A DNA stretch of 58,859 bases. Source: a bacterium. GTDB taxonomy: Bacteria > AUK180. Below are positions 34,002 to 42,960 of this stretch, piece after piece. The stretch is taken from the NCBI GenBank assembly GCA_023144005.1, contig JAGLGN010000006.1, forward strand, positions 212,440-271,298, given 5' to 3'. How positions within the stretch are numbered: position 1 is the first letter of the stretch; each line of letters begins with the position of its first letter. The translations under genes were made by a program, and so were the position numbers. A model generated the notes under the pieces. It did not search any database and was not told the DNA's origin. It saw only the letters and a program-made list of their open reading frames with translations.

Positions 34002-35214
34002 AAGCGCGATAAAAGACATTAAAGAAGGGAAGATCGTTATTGTAGTCGACGACGAGAATCGTGAGAACGAAGGAGATTTCGTTGCCTCCGGAGAACTGGT
34101 TACCCCCGAAATCATAAACTTCATGGTAAGGGAGGGAAGAGGCCTTGTTTGCGCTCCGATATCACAAAGGACAGCACATAACCTCAATCTTCCGCCTATG
34201 GTAGCGGACGCAAAGGAAGTCGAGGGAGCCGATTTTAGAGTATCTGTCGATGCCTCCGAAGACATAACAACAGGGATCTCGGCGGCGGACCGGGCAAAGA
34301 CCATCAAAATACTGGCTTCTGAAAATTCCACACAACATGATCTGCTAAGGCCCGGACATATCTTTCCCCTTGTTGGAAAGGCCGGGGGAGTTCTCAGAAG
34401 ATGCGGACACACCGAAGCATCTCTGGATCTTTGCGTGCTGGCCGGCTTGAAGGAAAGCGCTGTTATCTGCGAAATTATGCTTGATAACGGAGAAATGGCG
34501 AGGTTAAAGGACCTTCGAAAGATCGCGGACAAATTCGGTCTGAAGCTGGTATCCATTGAAGACCTTATTGAGTACCGGCTGAAAAATGAATCAACGATAA
34601 CCGCTATTACCTCTTTCGACTTCCCGACAGCCGCGGGACACTTCAAGGGAGTGCTCTTCAAAGCGAGCAATGCCGCACAGGAGCATCTTGCATTGGTTAA
34701 GGGCGAGGTCAGCGGCAAAAAGAATGTTCTGGTACGGGTTCATTCCGAATGTCTCACCGGAGATGCCTTGGGATCTTTAAGATGTGACTGCGGTCATCAG
34801 CTTGATACCGCAATGAAGATGATAGAAAAAGAAGGATTAGGGGTGGTCTTGTATATGAGGCAGGAGGGCAGAGGGATCGGCCTTCACAATAAATTACTGG
34901 CGTATTCACTTCAAGACGAGGGAATGGATACTGTCGAGGCAAATGAGGCTCTGGGCTTTCATGCCGATCTGCGCGACTATGGTGAGGGTGCTCAGATCTT
35001 AAGGGCCCTTGGCCTTACCGAAATACGGCTGCTTACCAATAATCCCAAAAAACTTGTCGGATTAGGGGGCTACGGACTTAACATCGTTGAGCGCGTTCCC
35101 ATTATTATCAAACCCAATAAATACAATAAAAAATACCTTAAGGCAAAGAAAGATAAGATGGATCATCTTATACCCGATGAGGAGTTCATGGAGGATTCAA
35201 ATGAAAAGAATTGA
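33985..35214 (+). CDS. ribBA: Bifunctional DHBP synthase / GTP cyclohydrolase II
   Basis: 409 aa. The RibB part (1-205) has [11 protein letters not shown] and the catalytic THRDS-type region represented by [19 protein letters not shown] and [12 protein letters not shown]. The RibA part (206-405) has [13 protein letters not shown], the zinc ligands in RCDCGHQ, and [12 protein letters not shown]. It supplies the two precursors of lumazine. ribD is not in the window. It overlaps ribE by 17 bases and ribH by 14 bases; the operon is tightly coupled. Confidence 0.95.
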   Translation: MLDSIKSAIKDIKEGKIVIVVDDENRENEGDFVASGELVTPEIINFMVREGRGLVCAPISQRTAHNLNLPPMVADAKEVEGADFRVSVDASEDITTGISAADRAKTIKILASENSTQHDLLRPGHIFPLVGKAGGVLRRCGHTEASLDLCVLAGLKESAVICEIMLDNGEMARLKDLRKIADKFGLKLVSIEDLIEYRLKNESTITAITSFDFPTAAGHFKGVLFKASNAAQEHLALVKGEVSGKKNVLVRVHSECLTGDALGSLRCDCGHQLDTAMKMIEKEGLGVVLYMRQEGRGIGLHNKLLAYSLQDEGMDTVEANEALGFHADLRDYGEGAQILRALGLTEIRLLTNNPKKLVGLGGYGLNIVERVPIIIKPNKYNKKYLKAKKDKMDHLIPDEEFMEDSNEKN

Positions 35215-35662
35215 TGGAAATTACAGTGGTAAAGGGAGGAGCATAGGGATACTTCTGAGTAAGTTCAACTCCTTTGTAACTGATAAGCTTCTGGATGGAG
35301 CCTTGGATGCGCTGGCGCGTCATGGTGTAAACGATGACAATATTACAATAATTAGAGTTCCCGGGGCTTTCGAGATCCCTCTTGCGCTTAATCGCGCCAT
35401 AGAGTCCGATAGCTTTGATGGAATAATTACCTTGGGCGCCGTGATAAGAGGAGAAACTCCCCATTTTGAATATGTGGCGGCGGAAACCACAAAAGGAGTA
35501 GCTCACCTTGCGTTGAAGGCAAAGATCCCTGTTTCTTTCGGTGTTCTTACCACGGATACCGTTGAGCAGGCCATTGACCGCGCAGGTGCCAAGGCGGGCA
35601 ATAAGGGATTTGATGCTGCAATGTCTCTGCTGGAAATGATAGATCTTTTCCATAAGATATGA
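35201..35662 (+). CDS. ribH: 6,7-dimethyl-8-ribityllumazine synthase
   Basis: 153 aa starting at the ATG 35201 with GGAGG about 8 bases upstream; a longer in-frame extension to 35087 would lie entirely within ribBA and is not needed. Motifs: [32 protein letters not shown], and [10 protein letters not shown], all typical of lumazine synthase, which condenses the ribBA product with the ribityl pyrimidine in a capsid-like oligomer. The stop overlaps the nusB start (ATGA). Confidence 0.95.
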   Translation: MKRIDGNYSGKGRSIGILLSKFNSFVTDKLLDGALDALARHGVNDDNITIIRVPGAFEIPLALNRAIESDSFDGIITLGAVIRGETPHFEYVAAETTKGVAHLALKAKIPVSFGVLTTDTVEQAIDRAGAKAGNKGFDAAMSLLEMIDLFHKI

Positions 35663-36099
35663 GTCATTCTCTTTCCTTTACGGCCAAGAGAAGAATGGCC
35701 AGGGAAAATGCTTTAAAGATACTATATGCCGTCGATATGGCGGATCACGAGATAAGATCCGCGATCAAGGATTTCTTTCAATACTTTTATGAGGGACCGG
35801 ATGTTGAAGATATCATAACCTATACAGACACCCTCGCAACCGGCACAGAAGACAAGAAGAAGCAAATAGACGAAACCATAGAAAAATTTTCAGAAAATTG
35901 GACAATTGACAGGATGGTGGTCATTGACCGCAATATTTTGAGGACTGCCGTATACGAGATCCTCTTTGTGGAAGATGTCCCTATTCTGGTGTCGCTGAAT
36001 GAGGCGATCGAGATAGGAAAGATATATGGCAACAATGATTCAAAACGCTTTATCAATGGAATACTCGATAAAGTGATAAAGACGGCAAAGGACGATTAA
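35659..36099 (+). CDS. nusB: Transcription antitermination factor NusB
   Basis: 146 aa, all-helical. Conserved blocks are RRMARENALKILYAVDM, WTIDRMVVIDRNILRTAVYE and EAIEIGKIYGNNDSKRFINGILD. NusB pairs with NusE (S10) on boxA of rRNA leader transcripts. ribH-nusB adjacency is very common in bacteria. It overlaps ribH by 4 bases; the next gene begins at the base after its stop. Confidence 0.94.
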   Translation: MSHSLSFTAKRRMARENALKILYAVDMADHEIRSAIKDFFQYFYEGPDVEDIITYTDTLATGTEDKKKQIDETIEKFSENWTIDRMVVIDRNILRTAVYEILFVEDVPILVSLNEAIEIGKIYGNNDSKRFINGILDKVIKTAKDD

Positions 36100-36831
36100 A
36101 TGAAATACGCCATTCTTTCAGATATCCATTCAAATATACAGGCATTACAGGCCGTCATCCAGGATATGCAGGATAATCATGATATCGATGAGGTAATTAA
36201 CCTTGGAGACATAGTCGGCTACGGCGCGCACCCGAATAGCTGTATTACAACGGTCGCGAACATCGCAGGGATCAGCGTAATGGGAAATCATGATTCCGCT
36301 GTTTGTGATTTGATGAACTACTCTTTCTTCAATCCATATGCCAAGGAGGCAATTGAATTCACAAAGAGCCGGATTTCCGGGGAGAATATGAACTTTCTGA
36401 AGGATCAGCCGATCGAGCATCGCATCGGAAGCGCCGTTTTTGTACATTCTTCGCCAATGTTTCCAGAAAACTGGAGCTACATCCTGAATAAGGACACTGC
36501 CAATTTTGTTTTTGTTACAATGGACCAGTCCATAGAGATCGTTTTCATCGGTCACTCACACATTCCCACCGTCTATATTCAAAACGGAGAGGAAATAATC
36601 AAGACATATGAACAACATGTCTATTTTCAAGATTCGAGGGCTATTGTAAATGTCGGGTCGGTCGGACAGCCGCGGGACGGGGACTCAAGAGCGTGTTATG
36701 CAATATTTGATACCGAGGAGCGTATGGTCACTTACCGCCGGGTCAAATATGATATCGATACTGCTTTTGAGGACATACTGAGCGCGCAATTGCCGGCGAT
36801 ACTGGCGGAAAGGCTAAAACGAGGAAAATAG
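36100..36831 (+). CDS. Metallophosphoesterase (YfcE/ApaH-like)
   Basis: 243 aa. The calcineurin-like metal ligands are all present: DIHSN (8-12), GDIVGYGAHP, GNHD, FVHSSP and GHSHIP. C-terminal NVGSVGQPRDGD is characteristic of this bacterial family. The substrate could be phosphodiesters or dinucleoside polyphosphates; sequence does not decide. It is the last gene of the rib-nusB run and its 3' end overlaps the convergent gene by 18 bases. Confidence 0.88.
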   Translation: MKYAILSDIHSNIQALQAVIQDMQDNHDIDEVINLGDIVGYGAHPNSCITTVANIAGISVMGNHDSAVCDLMNYSFFNPYAKEAIEFTKSRISGENMNFLKDQPIEHRIGSAVFVHSSPMFPENWSYILNKDTANFVFVTMDQSIEIVFIGHSHIPTVYIQNGEEIIKTYEQHVYFQDSRAIVNVGSVGQPRDGDSRACYAIFDTEERMVTYRRVKYDIDTAFEDILSAQLPAILAERLKRGK

Positions 36832-37899
36832 ATCGACTATCGGCGTCCGATAGAAATACTGCTCTATATATCCTTCCGGAAAATTAAATTCCTGTTCGAG
36901 TTTTCTCTTCATGCCCCATGTTAATTCTTTGTCCCCGTAGGTTTTTTCAAATTCACTTCTATTGTTTTCTCTCTCAAAAAGCTCAGACACAAAATCTGTC
37001 TCCGAAAGCGAGAGCGCCGGGTTCAGGATCTTCCAGAGAGCGCCTGAATATTTAATATTCTCATCCTCTTCCAGTATCTCATCTATCAGGTCAAGACCTT
37101 TGATATAGGTGTTCAACTGTTTGTAAAGGTGTTCACGGCTGTTTATCAAATTCAATTCCTTATCAATTGTTGTATAACTTTTCTTATTCTCTGCTCTCTC
37201 TTGAAAAATTATCAGATGGTGACCTGCAAGAAGGCCCTGAAATTCATCCATATCCCCAACGCCTTTAATAAATATAGATATCAATGAAAATATCCCTGAT
37301 TTTTCAACTCTCTTCCAGAAATTTCTCATTTCATCTATCAATGTTTTGGTGAAATCCGATTCCTTCGTTATCTCTATGGTTTGCTCTTTTGAAAGTAAAA
37401 GTATCAAATGATAAAGAATATGGCATGAGCCTTCTTGGATCATTTCATAAAGACTCTCATAAATAACAGAGAATATTTCCATCAGAATAAAATTGCCGAA
37501 GTGATCTATCTTTTCAAACTCGAAAAAATCTCTGTAAGTCAAAGAAAATGAATATTCCAGCAATTGGTGCAAAGCAAGCGCTATGTCGCTTGTATTCGAC
37601 CCTATGAACAGAAGAAGGTGTTTCTCAAAGAGAACCGGGAGGCTACTGATCTGTCTATCTTTCTTTGCGTCTTTGTATACTCCCAGAAGAACATCATTCT
37701 TGAGTCCTTCGATCCCGCCATGCGAATTATACAGCTTCATCAATTTCCAGTAGCCGGGAAATTTCTTCGACAGTTCCCTGAGAAGATAATCTTGCGTAAC
37801 ACTCATATACAGAGCGTCAAAATTACCTCTGGTGCTGGATTTCTGATATTTGTCTAATGCCCTTTCTATATCACTTTTTATTGGATTTTTCGAGTTCAT
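36814..37899 (-). CDS. Unrecognised helical cytoplasmic protein
   Basis: 361 aa that I do not recognise. No signal peptide or membrane segment. It is mostly alpha-helical with many aromatic and acidic residues (KFPGYWKLMKLYNSHGG, FSLTYRDFFEF, PEGYIEQYFYR). It is last in a four-gene leftward operon behind TonB-like, exported and two-helix membrane proteins, and it starts 29 bases inside the upstream gene. This tight coupling suggests a shared function with the membrane protein. Confidence 0.6.
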   Translation of the reverse strand: MNSKNPIKSDIERALDKYQKSSTRGNFDALYMSVTQDYLLRELSKKFPGYWKLMKLYNSHGGIEGLKNDVLLGVYKDAKKDRQISSLPVLFEKHLLLFIGSNTSDIALALHQLLEYSFSLTYRDFFEFEKIDHFGNFILMEIFSVIYESLYEMIQEGSCHILYHLILLLSKEQTIEITKESDFTKTLIDEMRNFWKRVEKSGIFSLISIFIKGVGDMDEFQGLLAGHHLIIFQERAENKKSYTTIDKELNLINSREHLYKQLNTYIKGLDLIDEILEEDENIKYSGALWKILNPALSLSETDFVSELFERENNRSEFEKTYGDKELTWGMKRKLEQEFNFPEGYIEQYFYRTPIVDLFSSF

Positions 37900-38302
37900 A
37901 TTTATATATTAAGTAAAGTTCCTTCTTCTGCAGATATTTTATCTGTAGAATAATGAATATTTCGAGGATTACCGCCAAGAGGAAGACAATACACAATAAG
38001 ATAGCGTGTTTCGCCCAATCCCTTTCCCAATATTTGATCCAATCTATCGTGGCTCCGGTTTCATCGATTGAAAATCTTGGTTTTTTGTGCTCCCGGATAA
38101 CTTCGCCGAGCTTATTGATCACCTTAACGGGTTCATACGAAGATCTTTCGGATGTCGCTTTTGAAATATGGGCCATTTCATTACTGGAGAGAATTATCCC
38201 CACAAAGAGTATTACAAAGAATAGAACCCAGAAAATCACCTGCAGGTGTTTATTTTTTGATATATCCTCAATGTCATGAAGCCGATCGTCAAAAACTTTC
38301 AT
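37871..38302 (-). CDS. Unrecognised two-helix membrane protein
   Basis: 143 aa with two membrane helices (about residues 22-42 and 95-118) enclosing a ~50-residue loop (ATSERSSYEPVKVINKLGEV), predicted periplasmic, and a Lys-rich cytoplasmic tail that overlaps the coding start of the next gene. No family is recognised. The topology suits a small sensor or a scaffold between the periplasm and the cytoplasmic protein encoded next. Confidence 0.6.
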   Translation of the reverse strand: MKVFDDRLHDIEDISKNKHLQVIFWVLFFVILFVGIILSSNEMAHISKATSERSSYEPVKVINKLGEVIREHKKPRFSIDETGATIDWIKYWERDWAKHAILLCIVFLLAVILEIFIILQIKYLQKKELYLIYKYELEKSNKK

Positions 38303-38313
38303 ATATTCCCCCT

Positions 38314-39192
38314 TTAAAGTTTTTTGGTAAGCTTTTCTCGAAGTTCCTTTTTCGCCCCGTTATTGAGATCTTCCACTTCAATGCTTATCGTGTAATCACC
38401 GCTGCTTACAAGGGCAAGTATATCTAGAATAACGGGTGATGTGATCACTATGATGTCCCCGCTTTCCAGGAACTCTCCTTCCTTTGTGTCAATAAAGGTA
38501 TAAAAAAGTTTATCCGCGTTATCAAAGATCGAATATGTGATCTTATAATTATATTCATCATCTTCATCCGGAACAAGGCCGTAGACCTCGTAATAAGCCA
38601 ATGGATATCCCGGAGAAAAGAAAACATTGTCGATTATGGGATTCAGATAAAGAGAGATAAACCTCGTGTTTGATCTATCTTCCGGCTTAAGGTCCCTTAT
38701 CTGTGTCGCCCAAACGAGTTGGGACATGGAAAGATCTTTGAATTCCGACAGGGACTTGGCGATATGTAAGGTGTTTTGCTTTTTAGCGTAGAGATCCTCC
38801 ACTTGAACATCAATGCTTATATCCTTTCCTGAAGGTGCCTCTATGATCGTATAATCAAAAATATACAGCCTGGAGTTCAGGTTCTCAGCCACCAGGTTCG
38901 TTGATTTCCATGAGTCCTTGCCTACTTCTTTCCCATCTACAGAAGCTGTAACATTGAATTTTACTTTTGATTTATAGAGCATCTGCCCTTCTCTTGTGGT
39001 CTCTTTTTTCAATTCCACTGAGGCAACGGGGATCTTGATGTACACCCAAACATAGGATTCATCGACCGATTTTCTTAATTCCAGGGTCTTAACCGTAAAT
39101 TCGGGCTTGTCGGCGGCCGCATCATAAATATCAGCCGAAAGAGGGGCGAGTAATAATAAGAGGATTATTAGCAGCAGAGTCTTTTTCATCAT
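38314..39192 (-). CDS. Unrecognised exported protein
   Basis: 292 aa. Signal peptide KKTLLLIILLLLLAPLSA ends near residue 20; no lipobox. The rest is strand-rich, with two beta-domain-like halves (KFTVKTLELRKSVDESYVWV region and SPGYPLAYYEVYGL region). The second half loosely recalls beta-sandwich domains of GWxTD-type exported proteins in FCB bacteria, but no GWxTD motif is present, so I leave it unassigned. It is 6 bases after the TonB-like gene. Periplasmic or surface-exposed. Confidence 0.55.
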   Translation of the reverse strand: MMKKTLLLIILLLLLAPLSADIYDAAADKPEFTVKTLELRKSVDESYVWVYIKIPVASVELKKETTREGQMLYKSKVKFNVTASVDGKEVGKDSWKSTNLVAENLNSRLYIFDYTIIEAPSGKDISIDVQVEDLYAKKQNTLHIAKSLSEFKDLSMSQLVWATQIRDLKPEDRSNTRFISLYLNPIIDNVFFSPGYPLAYYEVYGLVPDEDDEYNYKITYSIFDNADKLFYTFIDTKEGEFLESGDIIVITSPVILDILALVSSGDYTISIEVEDLNNGAKKELREKLTKKL

Positions 39193-39198
39193 TTCTCC

Positions 39199-40191
39199 TT
39201 AATTGCACTTGAAGGGATATTGCGATTCCGATTCTATCGTAAAAACCGTGCCGGGTTTGTCTTTGTAATAGGCCTTTGCCGGTGAAAATTCCAATTTCAA
39301 CGCTTGCTTCTGGCAGAATTGATCAAAGGCGGGATTACCCGATGACCTGACTACCGAAGTGGTGGTGGGCTTACCGGTCTTATTGATCTTAAACCCGATA
39401 ATGGCAAAATACCCCTTGCCTTTGAACTCCTGCGGATATTCCGGAATGACTTTTGTTATCAAAGAAGTATCATGTTTTTTCACAAGGATCCTTGTTTGCC
39501 TTGGCTCTTCTATCCTAATGGGGATATCTATTTTTATCTCGGTATCGCCCTTCTTCTCACTTATCAGTTTTATAGCGTGTTCTACCTTATTCTGCAATTC
39601 AACGAATGGCTGGCCGAGATCGAGCGAGCTCAATGAAAGATGTGTGAAATCCTCAGGTGTATTAGCGGCGGTAATGCCTTTTTGCAAATACTCTATTCCG
39701 TCCTGCAATTTCTTTTTCGCTGATCTGATCTCTCTCTTTGTAGAAGCGGGAACCTTTTTGTGGGATGTTGCGCTCGTTATTTGTTTACTATTCTCCGTTA
39801 AATACCTTCGCGTCTTGTCGATAAAGCCCTGTATGTCCTTTATCTCATTATCTATTTTTACACAGTCGTCAATAAAGCATGAGATCTCTGTTTCGAGTAT
39901 AGTCATTTTTCTATTTTCCATAGCAAAGTCAAATTCGTTCTCGGGATCCTGATACTTGGCGATCAGCTCATCTATTTCCTTTTCTTTCCCTTTGATAATG
40001 TCCAATATCGCCTGATTGCTGCTGTATTTTTCCTTGGAAGCAGTCATTCTTTCTTTAAGAGTGGAAAGTTTATTTGTGATCTCTTTTCTTTGCCCTTTAT
40101 CTGAATTCAGAGCGGATATGGAAAATAGCCCCAAACCGATAACGAGAAGAATGATCTCCACGGTAATTATAGTTTTTTGCATCTTAGTCAT
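39199..40191 (-). CDS. TonB-like energy transducer
   Basis: 330 aa. N-terminal anchor helix (IITVEIILLVIGLGLFSIS), a long helical, probably coiled-coil periplasmic segment (about 25-200), and a C-terminal TonB-like fold: VIPEYPQEFKGKGYFAIIGF, INKTGKPTTTSVVRSSG, and FSPAKAYYKDKPG. TonB proteins pass proton-motive energy from ExbBD to outer-membrane receptors. A helical rather than Pro-rich spacer is unusual for classical TonB. No exbB/exbD is in the window. It heads a four-gene leftward operon with a good sigma-70-type promoter and AGGAGTG before the ATG. Confidence 0.7.
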   Translation of the reverse strand: MTKMQKTIITVEIILLVIGLGLFSISALNSDKGQRKEITNKLSTLKERMTASKEKYSSNQAILDIIKGKEKEIDELIAKYQDPENEFDFAMENRKMTILETEISCFIDDCVKIDNEIKDIQGFIDKTRRYLTENSKQITSATSHKKVPASTKREIRSAKKKLQDGIEYLQKGITAANTPEDFTHLSLSSLDLGQPFVELQNKVEHAIKLISEKKGDTEIKIDIPIRIEEPRQTRILVKKHDTSLITKVIPEYPQEFKGKGYFAIIGFKINKTGKPTTTSVVRSSGNPAFDQFCQKQALKLEFSPAKAYYKDKPGTVFTIESESQYPFKCN

Positions 40192-40216
40192 TAAGCACTC
40201 CTATGCTTTATCTTGT

Positions 40217-40245
40217 ATTGTATATTATTATCTAATCTAATTCAA
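40217..40245 (-). promoter_or_regulatory. Sigma-70-type promoter for the TonB-like operon
   Basis: Minus strand: -35 TTGAAT (40245-40240), 17-base spacer, -10 TACAAT (40222-40217), normal leader with AGGAGTG before the ATG at 40191. Confidence 0.55.
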
Positions 40246-40294
40246 GAAGTTCAATTGTGTAAAATGTAACAAGTATTGGGAATGACGAGAAATC

Positions 40295-40415
40295 AGAGCA
40301 CTCGGATTGCTCCGCTTCCTGTCAACCTTCTGCTTGGTACCTTTATCCGGGACGGTCGTGCCAATAAATTGTCGACGGCATGTCCCTCTTTTCTTGTGTT
40401 ACGGATGTGAACAAT
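40295..40415 (+). repeat. Dispersed repeat R2, copy 2 (diverged)
   Basis: It shares GCTCCGCTTCCTGTCAA, CTGCTTGGTACCTTTA, CGGGACGGTCG, GACGGCATGTCCC and GTTACGGATGTG with the other R2 copies at 6820 and 54310, but the core is diverged. It occupies the middle of the 375-base gap between divergent operons; the rest of the gap holds their two promoters. Confidence 0.6.
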
Positions 40416-40472
40416 GAATGCGCGTGGATTTAACATTAATTAATAGTTATTTTACATATTATAAATAACCGC

Positions 40473-40501
40473 TTGACATTTGCGAAATTATTCCTTATAA
40501 T
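40473..40501 (+). promoter_or_regulatory. Consensus sigma-70-type promoter for the DUF2089 operon
   Basis: TTGACA (40473-40478), 17-base spacer and TATAAT (40496-40501): every base fits the consensus. A ~60-base leader follows that contains an R1-edge motif and ends in AGGAGG (40556-40561). Confidence 0.85.
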
Positions 40502-40531
40502 ATGGTGAGGTTAGAGGGAAAGCCCTTGACC

Positions 40532-40552
40532 GGTGCTCTGTTTCATAATTAC
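40532..40552 (+). repeat. Solitary R1 edge motif in the DUF2089 leader
   Basis: GGTGCTCTGTTTCATAATTA matches the conserved edge of the R1 repeats without the rest of the element, inside the 5' leader of the next gene. Confidence 0.4.
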
Positions 40553-40566
40553 TATAGGAGGTTAGT

Positions 40567-40953
40567 ATGAAAAGATTAAATTCATGTCCCGCGTGTCAGT
40601 CCACTCTTATTATACGAGAGTATCACTGTCCGGAATGCGGGACCACGGTGCGCGGAGAGTTTGAAACGGACTCTATTTTAAGTCTTCCCAAGGACAAGCT
40701 CGATTTTCTTTACCAGTATCTTTCTCTTAGGGGCAATCTCAGGGAACTCGGCAATCAGCTCGGTGTTTCTTACCCCACGGTAAGGGTGAGATTTGATGAG
40801 CTGCTGTCCGCTTTGGGAATTAACAGTGATGGTAAAGGTGAAGATGAGGCAATAAAAAGCCAAGTCGAGGAGATCCTGGAAAAAATGGACAAGGGTGAGA
40901 TATCCTCCAAGGAAGGGATCGCCCTGATTAAAAAATTGAAAAGGAGTAAATGA
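40567..40953 (+). CDS. DUF2089 family protein (zinc ribbon plus HTH)
   Basis: 128 aa. The N-terminal zinc ribbon has C7, C10, C21 and C24. A helix-turn-helix-like segment follows (LRELGNQLGVSYPTVRVRFDELLSALG), as in DUF2089 proteins, thought to bind DNA. The C-terminal 35 residues (ILEKMDKGEISSKEGIALIKKLK) resemble a SHOCT-type short helical module. It probably regulates the membrane or envelope, as in the YvlB-type context of Firmicutes (inference). The start is fixed by AGGAGG. The next gene overlaps its stop (ATGA). Confidence 0.88.
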   Translation: MKRLNSCPACQSTLIIREYHCPECGTTVRGEFETDSILSLPKDKLDFLYQYLSLRGNLRELGNQLGVSYPTVRVRFDELLSALGINSDGKGEDEAIKSQVEEILEKMDKGEISSKEGIALIKKLKRSK

Positions 40954-41333
40954 TGGACGACAAACTTAAGATACTGCAAATGGTTTCTGATGGAAAGGTC
41001 TCGCCCGAAGAAGCGGTTGAACTTATAGGCGGATTGGAGAATCTGGAGGAGAAGATCAAGCCCTCAAGATGGTTGAAGATAAAAGTATGGGAGGGAGAAA
41101 AGACCGCAAAACCCAAGGTTAATGTCACTCTTCCGCTGGCGCTTGCGCAAACCGTAATTAATATGATCCCTGAAAGCGCGAAAACAAATATCAACATTCC
41201 CATGGGTGGAGAGAATCTGAATCTTGAAGATCTTGATATCAGCAAGATCATTGATGCGATAAGGGAATATGGCCCCCTTACTTTGGTTGAGGTAGATGAC
41301 GACGATACAAAAGTCCTGGTTACATTGGAATAA
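40950..41333 (+). CDS. SHOCT-like / YvlB-N-like protein
   Basis: 127 aa starting at the first of two ATGs (40950 or 40953), with AAGGAG at 40941-40946. The N-terminal module KLKILQMVSDGKVSPEEAVELIGGL is the short two-helix unit found at the N terminus of YvlB-type and DUF4097 proteins and in SHOCT domains. A strand-rich part follows (WLKIKVWEGEKTAKPKVNVT) and an acidic end. It presumably works with the preceding DUF2089 protein, with which it is translationally coupled. It ends one base short of the convergent histidine kinase gene. Confidence 0.7.
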   Translation: MMDDKLKILQMVSDGKVSPEEAVELIGGLENLEEKIKPSRWLKIKVWEGEKTAKPKVNVTLPLALAQTVINMIPESAKTNINIPMGGENLNLEDLDISKIIDAIREYGPLTLVEVDDDDTKVLVTLE

Positions 41334-41334
41334 T

Positions 41335-42960
41335 TTAGTGTTTTGAGTTTATTTCTTCCTGATTTAGCGGAATAATAAAAGTGAACGTGCTTCCCTTTCT
41401 GAATTCGGTATTCAGGAAGAAACGCCCCTTGTGCAGCGAAACGATCTGTCTGGATATCGTCAACCCCAGCCCAGTTCCCCCGACTTTTCTTGTAAGCTTG
41501 TCATCGGTCTGATAAAAGAGATCCCAGATCTTTTCCACTTCATCTTTTTTGATCCCGAATCCCGTATCCTCAACCGCGACCTGCAGGAATTCTCCGGACG
41601 CGGCCCCTTTTGTATTTAGCTTTATCGTATTGGTCTGCAGGACCTCGATCTTTATATGACCTTTCTCGGTAAACTTTATCGCATTCGAGAAGAGGTTGAT
41701 GATCACCTGCTTAATCCTCAGCTCATCGAAGTAGCCCTCTTGGTCATGATATTTATAAATTTCAATGAAATCCAGTCCCCTCTTGTCGACCAAGGGTTGT
41801 ATTTCCGTCTTTATTGTAGCGAAAAAGTCATTGAGCTTAACCTTTTTAAAACTAAGAGAAAATTTACTGAGGTCTATTTTTGAAATATCTATGATATCAT
41901 TTATCAGGAAAAGAAGATCCTTGGCAGAAGCCTCGATCGCATTGAGGCTATCGACCATTTTTTCATCCAGCTTGCCCAATATACCTGTTTGCAGGAGCTG
42001 AGTATATCCGATTATCGATGTAAGCGGAGTTCTGAGCTCGTGCGAGATCATTGAAACAAATTGAGATTTTAGACGCGAAGATTCTTCCGCCTTATCTTTT
42101 GCCACGGACAGCTCTTTGAGTGTTTGATTCAAGACCTCATTAACATTTTTATAATTGAAATTAAGGTCCTCCAATTTATCAATCGCGCTCATCAACTCCT
42201 GGTTCTTTGAGTTCAGCTCATCTGTTTTCAGATCAACCTGTTCCTCAAGATTTCTGTTCCAGTTCTCCAGCCTTTTTGAATAATCGACTATCTCTTTTCT
42301 CATGTTCTCAAATCTGGTCGCAAGAACGCCGATCTCATCATTCGCATCCATCTCGATCTTGCGGTTGAAATTCAGCTTGGACATCTCTTCGACCTGTGAT
42401 GATAATTTCAGTATAGGCGTTGTTAGAGAATCCACAAAGAAATATGCCAGAACAAATAGAATGAAAGTGATCAGAAGCAGGAACATATTGAAGAGCCGGA
42501 GGGATTCGCTCATCTCGTTCTCTATCTCCTTATCCGAAAGAAAAACACGGACAAAATTTTCCTTTCCGGTATCGCTGAACAGCATTATATCCTGCATCTC
42601 CTTCTCTCTTGAAATGCTGACCGCTATTTCGAATAAAGTGTCATTCTTGTTCTTTATCGGGGATTCGTAAATGTAGTATTCGGGATCATTACCGAATTCT
42701 ATCACTATTTTTTTTACCGCGGGTTTTTTGATCAATTCCGATAGAATATTCTCGATCTCTTCTCTATTATTCGCCCAGAGGGGAAATTCGAGGACATTGC
42801 TTATATTTACCATCGTAAATTCCATGCTCTTCGTATATTCTCTTTTGATTATCTTGGAACTGAAGCGCATAAAGAAAGTGGATACGAAAAGAAACAACAA
42901 TACCAGTACCGGGATCATCCAAAAGACGATCTTTGTTTTAATTGAAAGGAATTTCTTCAT
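41335..42960 (-). CDS. Membrane sensor histidine kinase (HAMP, HisKA, HATPase)
   Basis: 541 aa. Two membrane helices (about 12-32 and 157-177) enclose a periplasmic sensor of ~125 residues. A HAMP domain (178-230), a coiled coil (230-295), and HisKA with phospho-acceptor H307 in FVSMISHELRTPL follow. The ATP-binding domain has NLFSNAIKFTEKG (N box), DTGFGIKKDEV (G1) and GGTGLGLTI (G2). All catalytic motifs are intact. It is the last gene of a six-gene leftward operon and overlaps the upstream binding-protein gene by 4 bases. The two receiver proteins of the operon are its natural partners. Confidence 0.94.
   Translation of the reverse strand: MKKFLSIKTKIVFWMIPVLVLLFLFVSTFFMRFSSKIIKREYTKSMEFTMVNISNVLEFPLWANNREEIENILSELIKKPAVKKIVIEFGNDPEYYIYESPIKNKNDTLFEIAVSISREKEMQDIMLFSDTGKENFVRVFLSDKEIENEMSESLRLFNMFLLLITFILFVLAYFFVDSLTTPILKLSSQVEEMSKLNFNRKIEMDANDEIGVLATRFENMRKEIVDYSKRLENWNRNLEEQVDLKTDELNSKNQELMSAIDKLEDLNFNYKNVNEVLNQTLKELSVAKDKAEESSRLKSQFVSMISHELRTPLTSIIGYTQLLQTGILGKLDEKMVDSLNAIEASAKDLLFLINDIIDISKIDLSKFSLSFKKVKLNDFFATIKTEIQPLVDKRGLDFIEIYKYHDQEGYFDELRIKQVIINLFSNAIKFTEKGHIKIEVLQTNTIKLNTKGAASGEFLQVAVEDTGFGIKKDEVEKIWDLFYQTDDKLTRKVGGTGLGLTISRQIVSLHKGRFFLNTEFRKGSTFTFIIPLNQEEINSKH

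Noticed and set aside
35087..35200. Upstream extension of ribH
   Set aside because: It lies wholly inside ribBA, and the ATG at 35201 has GGAGG and gives the normal protein length.
40348..40363. Sigma-54-like GGCACG on the minus strand
   Set aside because: The -12 GC is missing at the required 10-base spacing, and it lies inside the R2 repeat.
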